Below are positions 7,804 to 17,623 of a DNA stretch of 64,000 nt, one piece after another (within the stretch, counting starts at the first letter, position 1; each line of letters begins with the position of its first letter). The notes below the pieces were generated by a model, which saw only the letters and a program-made list of their open reading frames with translations, was not told where the DNA came from and searched no databases. Origin of the DNA: Pirellulaceae bacterium. Its GTDB lineage: Bacteria > Planctomycetota > Planctomycetia > Pirellulales > Pirellulaceae. Where the stretch lies: contig JAGYIQ010000005.1 in NCBI GenBank assembly GCA_018402565.1, positions 186,001 through 250,000 on the forward strand. The letters are read 5' to 3'. A program made the position numbers and the translations under genes.

Positions 7804-10800
7804 CTAAGGTTGCTCTGGTCCCTGCAAGAGCCAACGCACTTCGTTGAGCGCTTGGACCATATCGCTGTACAACTCCAATTGGACGGTCGCCCCGTCGCGT
7901 TTCCAATCCGCAGCCAAAGCTTCGGCCACCTCACAAGCGAACGTCGGGTCGATCCATGCCGCGGATCGCAGCAATTGGTTAGCGGTAAACCGCGAGCGAT
8001 GAGACACCCCTCTCTGCCAAACATCCACATCGATCGCCGATTGCAAACACCGCCGCGCCAAGTCGGTGTCATGCCAGGCCAACAGTCGTGCCAAGTTTCC
8101 AAACACATCCACCGTGCGATCGCTGAACTGCTCCGGCGTATGTTGCAAACAGGCAAAGATAAACTCATCCAATTCTCCCACCTCTAAGGAGCGAAACTGC
8201 CCAATCTCGCGGAGGGCTTGCCGAACCGGATCGTCGTAATAGTAGGTCACCTGGCTGCCCGCTCGCAGCCCCGCGACGGTTCGCATCAACGCTTGGCGCT
8301 CTGGCCCGGGCGGCAAGTGCCGCATGAGCAAAAAGGTCAACTGGATCTTGGCGCCGCACGTTGGCATGGCCTCCAAGTTGGCGCTGAGCCACTGCGACAA
8401 TTCTGGAACGTGACCGAGCGAGCCCATTAAGAAACTCTGATCGTTTTTCGTGAGTGAGTGCGATTGCTGGCGCAGCAACTCCGCCAGCGGCCGGGCTGTC
8501 GCCAACGAATGCATCCAGAGTGCCGCGCTCACCAAGTCCGGCTTCTCTGCCTGCACGGCCGTCAACTGAATCAGCTTCAAGGCCGCAGGCAGATCCACCA
8601 CCGCGTACATCGGGGCGAAGAAGCGAGATTCCGCGATTCGAATCTGCTCCTCTCCCTTCGCCAGAATCTGTTGCAAGTCTGCGGCAGCTGCCCAGGTCTC
8701 CTGTAGAATTGCCTCTGCCGCCTCGCGGCGGTCGCTCAGCAACAGTTGCTGCGCCAACAGACCGGCCTGCACCAAGCGATCGGATCCACTCAGTTGGCTC
8801 GCGGCGATCGCCGCCTCCCCCAACAGTTCATCCCGTTCGTCGGCGTTCGTCGTCAAGCGGGCGACCTGGGACAACACCTGTAGTCGGGTCTGGACCGGGA
8901 CCGTCGTTTGCCGACACCATACAAGGGCCGACTGCGGTGCTTGCTGTACGAAGCCGGGCAGGTTAAAGCGCATCAAGTCGTCACGATACTCGTAGGCGGG
9001 CGTCTGCTCCCCGAGCAGTTGTTGCATTCGCGTCGGGTCCGTTCCAGCCAGCGCCGCAAAGTACTGATACTGGCGATAAAAAGTACTGTCCTCGGGCGAT
9101 GGCACGGGCAGTGCATCCAACAATCGTCGGCTGGCAGACAAGTACTCGGCGGGATCGCGCTCAAACCAAGGGTGCCGCGGGCCTTCGGCCTCCACCAATC
9201 GATCCGGCAGGCGAATCGTCAGTTGCCCAGCGACTTGATCCAGAAATTGAAAGTGAATTGGCTGAGTCGGTCCTCGAACCGCCATGACTTGGGGGCTATT
9301 TTTTAAGGATATCTCCAATTTTCCGGCGGCGTCGGTCATACCCGCCGTTCGGCCAGACAAGATCCCCACAAACACAACCTCGGCTCCCGACACCCGTTGC
9401 CCCGAACTTTCATCCAACACTTCGACTTGGCAAACCAGCGTCGAAGGCTCGGCGATGAGCCGAATGTCACCCAGCTCCACTTGCTGCTCGGGGGTCAACC
9501 GCACCGAGCCATCGTAAAAAGGCGTCACACGATTGAGAAAGCCGGGTGCCTGGATCTGAACCAACAAACGCTCGCCAAACTCGGCGATCTGCGGAAAGTG
9601 AAAACGCCCGGCTTCGTCCGATAACACAGCGGGAAAATCAGGACGAATATCGCTGGCCTGCAAACTCTCGCCACTAAAACCCTCGGCCTCGAAGACCACG
9701 CCCTGCTTCAAGACCACTCGCGCGCCGGCCACCGGTCGCCCCTCGGCATCGACAACCCTCCCCGTCGGACTGGCCATCGCCTGCGGCACGAGCACCAAAG
9801 ATAACAAGCGGGGCGTGCCCGCCGTCACCGACAATACTTGTGTGGCATCGGTTGCCAAATGGCCGCTGCGAGCCCGGACGGTCACAGCCACGCCGGCCGG
9901 CAATCCGCGAATCTCAAAATCTCCCGAATGATCCGCAACCGTTTGTGCTTCAATCTGAAATCGCTCCGAACCATACACGTAAGTCACCGCGGCCCCCCCC
10001 ACACGATTGCCCGCCCCATCGGTAACCACACCACGCAAGGACTGAGAACGGCTCAGCCGAACCTGAATCGGCTGCCCCGGCACTTGCTGCAAGCGATCTA
10101 GACGCACACCGAACGGATCGGTGACTTGAAATCGTTCGAACGCGTCACCCGGAAATAGCTGCCCATCCAGCGACTCACCGCTGGGCCAACGGAGGCGATA
10201 GATGCCGTCGGCCCCCGAGACTTGTGGTCGCTCCCCGTAGACGCCTTGAGCATCCCGGACGATTATCCCGGCCAGGGGCTGTCCAGCTTCATCGACCCAT
10301 TGGATTTCCTGCGATTGCAGCGGAGACACGTTGACCACCACATCGACCGACAAGTCGCCCGCGGGATCAGGTTGCAGGCGCGGAAAGCTCTGGTAAGGCA
10401 CCACATAATCGAGATCGGCCGTATCAGAAAACCGCACCCAGACCTCGCCCGGCGGCATGCTGGACGCCACAAAGCGACCGGCTGCATCCAGTTCCACGGA
10501 ATCCCAGGCATACTCCAGCGACGCCATCTGACCCTCGGTCACAGTCAGGACCGACACAAACGTCCCACTCCAATCGCGCGGTGGCGCATCCTCTGGCAAG
10601 CTCAGCCGACCGGCAACTCGGCCGGTTTTTCTCAGTCGAGCCACCGGCTGCTGATGCTGCATGGCAACCGTGACCATCTGATTTCCGTGCGTGGCTGTCC
10701 GCACAAATACGGCCTCGAGGACAAACGGCTCCATCCCCGCCAAGACCACTCGACCTTGCTCGTCGGTCAAACGGCTCGGAACTCCAGCGATCCGGCGATA

Positions 10801-11322
10801 GAGTTGTTTACCCGCCATTTTGGCTGGCGCGACCTCGGCTTGGGGCACTGGATTGCCAGCATCATCCAACACCAACAACTCCAGACCAACCGATTTCTTC
10901 AATACAAATTCAAACGGAAAATCAACCATCAGGCGAGACAACGGCACCTCCAAGACTTGCGTCCCGTAGCCCTCGCGCTGTACCCACAGCAACTGCACCG
11001 AACCCGTCGCAAAGTTCAGCAGCAGCGGATCATCAACCTCAAAGTCCAACGAGAAGTAGCCGTCAGCGTCGGTTGTCGCGGAGCGCGACGGCGGATCTTC
11101 CAGCACAAAATGAGCCCAAACCGGCCGACCCGAGACGATCAAACGCACCTCTGCAGCTGGAATCCCTACTCCGGTCTCGTCGCAGACACGGCCATGCGCG
11201 CGCACACGCTCAGGCATCTCGGTCAACAACAACTCTTGACCAAAGCCCAGCGACGGCGATTGACTACTCCCGAGTATTAAAGCCCACAATAACGCAAATT
11301 GAGCAAAAACACGGCCATTCAT
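7804..11322 (-). CDS. Large secreted protein with carboxypeptidase-regulatory-like domains
   Basis: The 1172-residue protein starts with a signal peptide (MNGRVFAQFALLWALILGSS). It then shows several copies of the CarboxypepD_reg/transthyretin-like beta-sandwich pattern, for example RVRAHGRVCDETGVGIPAAE, LRGVVTDGAGNRVGGAAVTY, PTGRVVDAEGRPVAGARVVL and VEVLDESSGQRVSGAEVVFV, with YFSL/FEIRGLPAG-type strands. The C-terminal third (about 720-1172) is helical and resembles solenoid (TPR- or HEAT-like) repeats. Proteins of this style are abundant in planctomycetes and are thought to act outside the cytoplasm as adhesive or binding scaffolds; the specific role is unknown. Start ATG has GGGAG eight bases upstream. 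The next gene upstream (11454-12770), also secreted, is on the same strand 131 bases away. Confidence 0.75.
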   Translation of the reverse strand: MNGRVFAQFALLWALILGSSQSPSLGFGQELLLTEMPERVRAHGRVCDETGVGIPAAEVRLIVSGRPVWAHFVLEDPPSRSATTDADGYFSLDFEVDDPLLLNFATGSVQLLWVQREGYGTQVLEVPLSRLMVDFPFEFVLKKSVGLELLVLDDAGNPVPQAEVAPAKMAGKQLYRRIAGVPSRLTDEQGRVVLAGMEPFVLEAVFVRTATHGNQMVTVAMQHQQPVARLRKTGRVAGRLSLPEDAPPRDWSGTFVSVLTVTEGQMASLEYAWDSVELDAAGRFVASSMPPGEVWVRFSDTADLDYVVPYQSFPRLQPDPAGDLSVDVVVNVSPLQSQEIQWVDEAGQPLAGIIVRDAQGVYGERPQVSGADGIYRLRWPSGESLDGQLFPGDAFERFQVTDPFGVRLDRLQQVPGQPIQVRLSRSQSLRGVVTDGAGNRVGGAAVTYVYGSERFQIEAQTVADHSGDFEIRGLPAGVAVTVRARSGHLATDATQVLSVTAGTPRLLSLVLVPQAMASPTGRVVDAEGRPVAGARVVLKQGVVFEAEGFSGESLQASDIRPDFPAVLSDEAGRFHFPQIAEFGERLLVQIQAPGFLNRVTPFYDGSVRLTPEQQVELGDIRLIAEPSTLVCQVEVLDESSGQRVSGAEVVFVGILSGRTAGMTDAAGKLEISLKNSPQVMAVRGPTQPIHFQFLDQVAGQLTIRLPDRLVEAEGPRHPWFERDPAEYLSASRRLLDALPVPSPEDSTFYRQYQYFAALAGTDPTRMQQLLGEQTPAYEYRDDLMRFNLPGFVQQAPQSALVWCRQTTVPVQTRLQVLSQVARLTTNADERDELLGEAAIAASQLSGSDRLVQAGLLAQQLLLSDRREAAEAILQETWAAAADLQQILAKGEEQIRIAESRFFAPMYAVVDLPAALKLIQLTAVQAEKPDLVSAALWMHSLATARPLAELLRQQSHSLTKNDQSFLMGSLGHVPELSQWLSANLEAMPTCGAKIQLTFLLMRHLPPGPERQALMRTVAGLRAGSQVTYYYDDPVRQALREIGQFRSLEVGELDEFIFACLQHTPEQFSDRTVDVFGNLARLLAWHDTDLARRCLQSAIDVDVWQRGVSHRSRFTANQLLRSAAWIDPTFACEVAEALAADWKRDGATVQLELYSDMVQALNEVRWLLQGPEQP

Positions 11323-11453
11323 AAACTCTCCCTTTACTCCAGTCGCATGCGCAACCGACCGGCCACGGGGCCACTGTCAAACTGGAGGATGTGCCGAGCC
11401 TGTGACAAAGTCGAATGTTGAGGAACCCGGACCGGGATCGGACAAAACGAGCC

Positions 11454-12770
11454 TCACGAGAAGCCCGATGAGCCGAGAATAGGTGGGTTTTCACCAAACT
11501 GAGAAATGCTGGTCAAGCGATTTTCTTCACTGGCCGCTTGCCGCCCCACCCGCGCGTCGCTCAGATAACATCCGGTTTCGGTCGTCAGCGTCGGATGAAT
11601 CGACAGCATCCCACCTCGCTCACCACCCGGAACTTGCATCACGGTGGCAGAGAGCTGCAACTCCCCCAGCAGCTCAAAGGGACTTTCACTGCCATCACGG
11701 ACTTCGACCGACAAACTACCGCCCGAGCGAAGGAACTTGAACCGATAGTGTTGCTCGTCGTCCTGCCGCACTTCAAACCACAAGTCACGCAGGTACCAAC
11801 GCCCCACGGGCACCTCCACCGGTTGGTCCACGCGATCAAAAGCGACTTGGACGCCGACGTGGGACACCAGCGTTCCACCGATCGACAGGACTTGAGCCTC
11901 CGACTCGCTAAGCGTTAGCCGCGGAATCAAACTGCCTTTCTCCAACACCGGTGTGATCGCCAAGGTCTGTCCCAGCGGATCGCCCGCAATGGCAAACAAC
12001 GTTCCCTGAATGGTCCGCATGCCTTGGCAGGGCAAACGCTCGGAGATGACATTGATCTTGCCGTCGCCATTGAGATCGACAAACAGTCGATCGTCCGCAT
12101 CGAACCAACGACCGTTGGCATTTCGATCTTCGTAGCGTGCGAGGCACTCGCGGTCGTTGAACTTGACCTGCCCCTCCCTGGTACCGGCCGTCGCCGCGAA
12201 GAGCTGGCCCGTGGCCGAGTCGTAACGAAAGCAAACAGGATAGGCCGCAGAAACGTCGTGACTCGGTGAGGCCGCAGCGGCCAAAACGTCGCCCGGTTGC
12301 TCGCGATTCTCGCCGTTCTCACTATCATCAGCTGCCGCGCGGTCAACCGTCGCCGCGCGATCCAACGCCGGAACTAATTGGCTAGTCCATTGTGTACCAG
12401 AGCTGCCCCAAGCCGCGGCGGCTTCGTCGGCTTGCCAGCGCCGGTCGCGATTGCGATCGACCCACAGCCCTAGCCCGGTGTCCTGGCGCGCAAGCAGGAT
12501 CCCGATGGCCGGCACACGTGGGTCACCGTAACTCAGCTTGCCTACCGCGATCACGTCTGACTCGTCCAAGCCCAAGTCACGGAGGGCGGCCGCCCGCTCA
12601 AATTCGACCGGCAACTCGAGGGACACTTCTACCTCGTGCAGTCGGGCCGTGACATCCGCCGGCACAAACCGAAAGGTTCCTTCCGACTGCCCCAACAGGA
12701 CAGCCGCTTGGCCCAACCCAACGGTCGCCAGTGCCACCAAACACCAAATGCTCACGAAAAGTCTGCTCAC
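11454..12770 (-). CDS. Secreted hypothetical protein with EF-hand-like calcium loops
   Basis: A 438-residue protein with a signal peptide (SRLFVSIWCLVALATVGLGQ). Start codon is GTG with GAGG seven bases upstream. Two acidic loops resemble dockerin/EF-hand calcium sites: DRNRDRRWQADE around residue 100, and DRNANGRWFDADDRLFVDLN followed by GDGKINV around residues 215-240. The rest looks beta-rich. It is probably transcribed with the adjacent carboxypeptidase-regulatory-like gene. No catalytic signature was found; I infer a calcium-stabilised periplasmic or surface protein. Confidence 0.65.
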   Translation of the reverse strand: MSRLFVSIWCLVALATVGLGQAAVLLGQSEGTFRFVPADVTARLHEVEVSLELPVEFERAAALRDLGLDESDVIAVGKLSYGDPRVPAIGILLARQDTGLGLWVDRNRDRRWQADEAAAAWGSSGTQWTSQLVPALDRAATVDRAAADDSENGENREQPGDVLAAAASPSHDVSAAYPVCFRYDSATGQLFAATAGTREGQVKFNDRECLARYEDRNANGRWFDADDRLFVDLNGDGKINVISERLPCQGMRTIQGTLFAIAGDPLGQTLAITPVLEKGSLIPRLTLSESEAQVLSIGGTLVSHVGVQVAFDRVDQPVEVPVGRWYLRDLWFEVRQDDEQHYRFKFLRSGGSLSVEVRDGSESPFELLGELQLSATVMQVPGGERGGMLSIHPTLTTETGCYLSDARVGRQAASEENRLTSISQFGENPPILGSSGFS

Positions 12771-12990
12771 GATCGCCTCTGCTCGATCCGATCTCGGCTA
12801 CAACACAACTGAAAAAGCTCTATCAGTCTAAACCTGACCGCCTGCCGATGCAAGCTTTCGCGGCCCCCAATAGGCCGCCCCAAAAAAATCCGCAGCGTTT
12901 TTTGCCAAGATCCCCTCGCCGTCGACGAATCGGTTAAAATGGCTGGGGCCGACGGGTAGGACAGACAGCGATTGTTTCGGAGTTTGACTG

Positions 12991-13344
12991 ATGAGTAGTT
13001 TCGATTTTGCGATTTCCCAGGTCGTCCTGGGCCAAGCTCATTACTCGTCCAGCATTGCGGCTCTGTCCGGCCACGATATCACCGGAATCGTAGCCATCGC
13101 CTGTGCTGTGGGAGGCCCGATGCTGATCGGTATCGCAGCGATCTCGGTCAGCGCCGCCAAACAGATTGCCCGAGCTTATTTCGACTCGGGCCTCAAGCAC
13201 AAGATGTTGAGCTTGGGTTACTCGGCTGCCGACATCGAACGCGTCCTGCAAGCGTCCACCCCAACGGACGGGAAGGGCGCGAGTCGGGCCGCGATCAGCC
13301 CAACGCCATCACCCGACGTCATCCTGGCCCAACCGATCAAGTAA
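12991..13344 (+). CDS. Small single-pass membrane protein of unknown function
   Basis: A 117-residue protein with one clear transmembrane helix (about residues 30-56, ITGIVAIACAVGGPMLIGIA), followed by a short amphipathic region (KQIARAYFDSGLKHKMLSLG) and a Pro/Ser/Thr-rich tail. No family recognised. It ends 18 bases before the DNA glycosylase gene, so the two may be cotranscribed. The upstream region is divergent from the secreted-protein gene at 12770. Confidence 0.6.
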   Translation: MSSFDFAISQVVLGQAHYSSSIAALSGHDITGIVAIACAVGGPMLIGIAAISVSAAKQIARAYFDSGLKHKMLSLGYSAADIERVLQASTPTDGKGASRAAISPTPSPDVILAQPIK

Positions 13345-13362
13345 CACGACGTCTCAATCGAA

Positions 13363-14310
13363 ATGCCTGACGCATTCCGCTCCGGAAAAATCAAACAATC
13401 CTACGACCCTTGGGAGCAACTGGACCAGCGGATCGTGGCCTGCGATCGCTGCCAGCGTCTGCGAGACTACTGCCAACGCGTGGCCCAAGACAAACGCCGC
13501 GCCTACTTGGAGCAAGACTATTGGGGGCGGCCCGTACCCAACTTTGTCGGCTCAGCTCCAACGACGGCTGACACCCGCAACCAAAGCACCTCTACCCGAA
13601 GAAAATCTGCCCGCGGCGAATCTGCCCGACGCGATCTGGTCATCGTCGGCCTGGCACCTGGAGCCCATGGTGCCAATCGCACCGGCCGGATGTTCACGGG
13701 CGATCGCAGCGGCGAGTGGCTGTACCGCGCCCTGCACACCGCCGGCCTGGCCAACCAACCGCTGGCCATCGATTGCCACGATGGCACGCAGCTGCACAAT
13801 GCGGTCATCACTAACGTCTGCCACTGCGCCCCGCCCGACAACAAGCCCACGCCGTCCGAGATCCAAAACTGCCAACCGTTCCTGCAGGACACCCTCCAAT
13901 TGGCCCGGCCAACCGTCGTGCTGGCGTTTGGCAAAATCGCCTGGGACGCGACCGTCAAGCTGCAGCGGCAAGAGCCCGAACTCTTCCTGTCTGTGAACAC
14001 ATCGGAAAATTCTCGGGACACGCCTGCGGACCATGCACCAAACGGCCCACAAGCCGCCACTTTACGCCAACCGCCGCGGCAACCGGCGAAGATCGACGGT
14101 GATGCGGCGACTCCCGAGCCCCGTCGGACGGCCCAGCCCAAGTTCGGGCACGGTCACGAGGTGTCTTTGGGCGACGTCACCCTACTGGGCTGTTACCATC
14201 CCAGCCAACAGAACACGTTTACCAAGCGACTGACCGCAGCTATGCTGGACGTGGTCATGAGCCGAGCGGTCGAGTTGATAGCCGCACGTCGCCCCGCGGC
14301 GTTTCCCTAG
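13363..14310 (+). CDS. Uracil-DNA glycosylase, family 5 (UDGb)-like, Fe-S
   Basis: This enzyme removes uracil and some other deaminated bases from DNA. The 315-residue protein has the cluster cysteines of family 4/5 enzymes: ACDRC near residues 27-30, and NVCHCAPP plus NCQPF around 152-170. It has motif A GLAPGAHGANRTGRMFTGD and a motif B region CYHPSQQNTFTKRLT; the GAHG...TG and HPSQQNT..RLT forms point to family 5. It carries two low-complexity insertions: about residues 67-89, rich in Arg/Ser/Thr, and about 208-265, rich in Pro/Arg. The first 32 bases of the gene match an intergenic repeat (see findings), and no ribosome binding site precedes the ATG. Confidence 0.82.
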   Translation: MPDAFRSGKIKQSYDPWEQLDQRIVACDRCQRLRDYCQRVAQDKRRAYLEQDYWGRPVPNFVGSAPTTADTRNQSTSTRRKSARGESARRDLVIVGLAPGAHGANRTGRMFTGDRSGEWLYRALHTAGLANQPLAIDCHDGTQLHNAVITNVCHCAPPDNKPTPSEIQNCQPFLQDTLQLARPTVVLAFGKIAWDATVKLQRQEPELFLSVNTSENSRDTPADHAPNGPQAATLRQPPRQPAKIDGDAATPEPRRTAQPKFGHGHEVSLGDVTLLGCYHPSQQNTFTKRLTAAMLDVVMSRAVELIAARRPAAFP

Positions 14311-14335
14311 TCCGAACCCTCCGAGTCTTGCCGAT

Positions 14336-15967
14336 ATGAGCCTGCCTGCTTCGCCCGACCCCAACGCCGCGCCGTCGCCCGCTTCCCCCGAGTTCCCACC
14401 AGCTGAAATGAACCGGGAGGCGGAAATGAACCGGGTGGCGGAAATGAACGTGGTCCATTCGACCGCGGCCCCCGGGAACTCGCCGCTGGCCATCCTCTCG
14501 CAATCGATCTCCTGGGCGGTGGTCCTCGGTTGTACCGGCCTGCTGATGGCCATGGTCTTTGTCAGCCAATTCTTGGAGACCGAGCCGGAAGCCGATGCCA
14601 AACCGTTCCTCTTGCCAGCCAACTTTGCGGGCCAGTTTGCCCTGGGGATGGAGTCGTGGAGCCGGCCGCAGGCCCAAGAGATGCTGACGAGCCTGGACAC
14701 GGGCCCCGTCCACCAACGGCTGGTGCGATTGGTGATCTTGGCCGAACTGTCTGAACCCGCTCCACCGCCAGCCGACGATCAAGGAGAACGCACGTTTTCC
14801 ACCGGGAAAGTCTGGGACGCCACCGCGGTGCAGAAAGAGTTCGACGAACTGCGTGAGAAGATGAGCGACGCCAAGTACGAACCGACCGAGGCCGAGCAAC
14901 AATTGTTGCAAGCCACCGAGGCGGTCGTGCGAGCCAAGTTGGCCGATGCCCCGGTCCCGGCGGACGACGCCTCGCTGCAGATGGTGGTCGATCAATTGGG
15001 CTTCGCCGGCAAGTTGGCCGCGTCCTGGAGCGACTCCAACCGCCGCGCCACCTCGCAGCTGCAACAACAGTCCAACACCAAGTTGGTCGTGGTCACCGTT
15101 GGATTTTTGGTGGCCGGCCTCGCCGCCCTGGCTGGGTTGGTTTTGTTGGTGGTCCTGGTGGTGCTGTTGGTCATGGGCCAGTTGCACTCCCGCTGGCTGA
15201 GTGGCAGCGGCTATGGCTACCTGTTTTTGGAAGCCTTTGCAGTCTGGTTTGCCACCTTTGTCGGCTCTCAGTTATTGATCGGATTGGCCATGAAGCTGTT
15301 GGGGCCAGGCGAGGCCGATGCGGACGGCGGTGGAGGCGGCATCTGGCTGACCATGCTGCTGTTCTACATCCCGCTGGGGATCTCGCTGCTATGGCTGCGA
15401 ATGCGGCATCCGGAACCCAGCCGCATGTGGCGGGAATTGGGGTTCACCACCCACGGCCTCATCGGCGACTTGGGCAAAGCCGTCACGGTACACCTGGCGT
15501 TCTTGCCGATCCTGGTCGGATCCATTGTCTTTACCGTGGTGTTGACATCCCTGGTGCACGGCGACGTCTCGGCCAGCCAACCCTTTGCGCCGCCCAAGGG
15601 ACCGGCCCACCCCATCCAGGAACAATTTGACGGCCAATGGAGTACGGTCTTGGCCCTGTTCCTGTTGGCTGCGGTGACCGCACCGATTGTGGAAGAAGTC
15701 GTCTTCCGCGGTTTGTTCTATCGCTACCTGCGCGACTTGACTGGGCGCCAATGGATCTATTTGAGCATTTTCTTCGCCACCATTGTCAACGGCTTCATCT
15801 TCGCTGCCATCCACCCGCAAGGCCTGTTGGGCATCCCCCCGCTGATGACCTTGGCGGCCGCCATGTCGCTCTCACGCGAATGGAGCGGCGGGCTGTTGGC
15901 GCCCATGACCATCCACGCCGTCAACAACGGCGTCCTGGTCATGCTGATGGCCTTCATGTTCAGCTGA
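14336..15967 (+). CDS. CPBP-family intramembrane metalloprotease
   Basis: The 543-residue membrane protein belongs to the CAAX protease/bacteriocin-processing (Abi) family. Motif 1 is IVEEVVFRGLFYRYLRD (EExxxR), and the later metal-binding motifs are FIFAAIHPQG and TIHAVNNG. The N-terminal half is a Pro/Glu-rich cytoplasmic tail with an early membrane helix (about residue 60) and a soluble region. Several membrane helices follow from about residue 255. The N-terminus contains an 18-bp tandem repeat giving EMNRxA copies. It is 25 bases downstream of the glycosylase gene and convergent with the next gene. The substrate is unknown. Confidence 0.85.
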   Translation: MSLPASPDPNAAPSPASPEFPPAEMNREAEMNRVAEMNVVHSTAAPGNSPLAILSQSISWAVVLGCTGLLMAMVFVSQFLETEPEADAKPFLLPANFAGQFALGMESWSRPQAQEMLTSLDTGPVHQRLVRLVILAELSEPAPPPADDQGERTFSTGKVWDATAVQKEFDELREKMSDAKYEPTEAEQQLLQATEAVVRAKLADAPVPADDASLQMVVDQLGFAGKLAASWSDSNRRATSQLQQQSNTKLVVVTVGFLVAGLAALAGLVLLVVLVVLLVMGQLHSRWLSGSGYGYLFLEAFAVWFATFVGSQLLIGLAMKLLGPGEADADGGGGGIWLTMLLFYIPLGISLLWLRMRHPEPSRMWRELGFTTHGLIGDLGKAVTVHLAFLPILVGSIVFTVVLTSLVHGDVSASQPFAPPKGPAHPIQEQFDGQWSTVLALFLLAAVTAPIVEEVVFRGLFYRYLRDLTGRQWIYLSIFFATIVNGFIFAAIHPQGLLGIPPLMTLAAAMSLSREWSGGLLAPMTIHAVNNGVLVMLMAFMFS

Positions 15968-15993
15968 CAGGCTGGCGGCAGCCGACTCCGCTC

Positions 15994-17421
15994 CTAACGA
16001 CTTGCTGCAGGCTCACCGATACAGTAAACGTGACCAAAAGTCCGCAGGATCAAACGGTCGCCATGCACCGCCGGTGAGGCGTTCATCCCTTCGTCCAATT
16101 GATTCACCGCCAACACCTTGAGGGTCTCGTCGGCCTGTAACACCGTGATCTTGCCCTCCTGCGAAAACGTGTAGATGCGATCGTTGGCCAATAGGGGCGA
16201 GGCCCAGTAATTCCCGCTGACGCGATCATTGGTGATGACCTCACCACTGCGGCCGTCGATCCACGACAGCACGCCCTTGTCTTCGAGCATGAAAAAGCTA
16301 GGACCGACCAACAGCGGCGAGGGCCGCTTGGGGGTGGAGCGGCCCAACCGCCAGCGAATCCGCTCGTCGCCACCATTAGCTCCATCGGAATCAGCCGCAG
16401 GATCGACACGAGGATCGACCGCCACCACCGCATCTCGACCGTCGCCGGCTACGATGTACACTAGGCCATTACCTACCAACGGCCGCGCCGCCGCGTTCAT
16501 GCCGCCGTGGAACACCGTCCAGACCGTCGCGCCGGTCAACGCGTCGTAAGCCGTCGTGGCCGCCGCAAACGGGCTTACCACCAAGGTCCGACCATCAATC
16601 TCTAGAATGGTGGCCGTCGAATAAGCCTTTTTAGCGTCGCCATCGTCCGTGCCAAAGTCGATGTCCCGATCGCGCCGCCAAACCGTCTCGCCGGTATGCT
16701 TGTTGAGCGCCACCAGGAACTGATGGTCGTAGCCATCAAAGGCCACGTACAACAAGTCTCCATGCACAATCGGCGAAGAACCCGCGCCGCGCCAGTGGTG
16801 GCAGTACAAATCCGTCCGCTGCCAGAGGATCTGGTCCGTGTCCGTATCGATGCAGGCCGTCCCATGCGAGCCATAATGCACGTACAGTCGGCCTGCCTCG
16901 ACCACCGGTGTCCCGGACGCGTAGCTGTTGGTCTGATGCGTGTACTGCGGATGCACCACGTCGAAGACTTTGAGATCCTTCAAGACCGCGCCAGTCTTAG
17001 CATCCAGACAGACGGCCGAAAATCGCAGGGGCGGATCCAGCGGCGGGGGCAGGACCGTGGGAATCGCATCAAAGTCGCTTAAGCCTGGCGGGTTTTGGAT
17101 CTCGGGCGCATTGGTCAACCAAATACGGTCCTCCCACACCACCGGGGAGGACCAAGCCCGACCGGAGAGCGGTGTCTTCCAGAGAATCTCCGGGGAACCC
17201 TCGTGGAACTCCAGTGGCAAGCGAGCGGAAGTACTGCCATCACCCCGCGGACCGCGGAACTGGTTCCAATGCTCCACGGCAGCGACGGCTGTTGCAGGCT
17301 CTTGGCCAGCCCGATCGGCGGCGTCTTTCAACCCTTGGGCACCCAGACCAGGCCCCAGCACGGCCCAGGCCCAAACGCACCCCAGCAGCCAAGTTCCAAT
17401 CCGGCATTGTTTAGAATTCAT
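15994..17421 (-). CDS. Secreted PQQ-like beta-propeller protein
   Basis: A 475-residue exported protein (signal peptide through GPGLGAQG) built of PQQ/BamB-like propeller blades: WNQFRGPRGDGST at the N-terminus, WSSPVVWEDRIWL, GSSPIVHGDLLYVAFDGYDH, LNKHTGETVWRRD, YWASPLLANDRIYTFSQEGK and NASPAVHGDRLILRTFGHVY. The opening WxQFRGPxxDG is typical of a large planctomycete paralogous group often annotated outer-membrane assembly factor BamB-like. Enzymatic PQQ residues are not evident, so a binding or scaffold role is more likely. The start ATG has GGGAGG nine bases upstream. It is convergent with the protease gene (26-base gap). Confidence 0.85.
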   Translation of the reverse strand: MNSKQCRIGTWLLGCVWAWAVLGPGLGAQGLKDAADRAGQEPATAVAAVEHWNQFRGPRGDGSTSARLPLEFHEGSPEILWKTPLSGRAWSSPVVWEDRIWLTNAPEIQNPPGLSDFDAIPTVLPPPLDPPLRFSAVCLDAKTGAVLKDLKVFDVVHPQYTHQTNSYASGTPVVEAGRLYVHYGSHGTACIDTDTDQILWQRTDLYCHHWRGAGSSPIVHGDLLYVAFDGYDHQFLVALNKHTGETVWRRDRDIDFGTDDGDAKKAYSTATILEIDGRTLVVSPFAAATTAYDALTGATVWTVFHGGMNAAARPLVGNGLVYIVAGDGRDAVVAVDPRVDPAADSDGANGGDERIRWRLGRSTPKRPSPLLVGPSFFMLEDKGVLSWIDGRSGEVITNDRVSGNYWASPLLANDRIYTFSQEGKITVLQADETLKVLAVNQLDEGMNASPAVHGDRLILRTFGHVYCIGEPAASR

Positions 17422-17490
17422 AAAGAGCCTCCCATGAGTCGTGGGTTAGCGAGTATCTTGCGTCGTAGCCGTCCACGCCCCGGAATAACA

Positions 17491-17530
17491 CACCAGCCCC
17501 TCGGATTACCGCCGAAACGGGAACGGTTAC
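17491..17530 (-). repeat. Solo copy of the GTAACCGTTC...GGTAATCC repeat
   Basis: On the minus strand this reads GTAACCGTTCCCG, then a segment ending GGCGGTAATCCGAGGGGC, then TGGTG. It matches the left part of the element at 27902 and the solo copy at 54413. Only one end is visible here. It lies in the divergent space between the propeller gene and the CYTH gene. Confidence 0.6.
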
Positions 17531-17623
17531 CGTGAGTCAGTCGGCAATGGGTGTTGGGGGCAACGGGGCCGTCACCTATGATGGAAACGCCCCCATCAGT
17601 TTAACACAAAGTAGGAGCCCAGC

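Noticed and set aside
12863..12890. GCGGCC...GGCCGC hairpin next to an A tract as a terminator
   Set aside because: It lies between divergent genes, so neither gene would read into it at its end. Read on the minus strand the T tract comes before the stem, the wrong side for a terminator.
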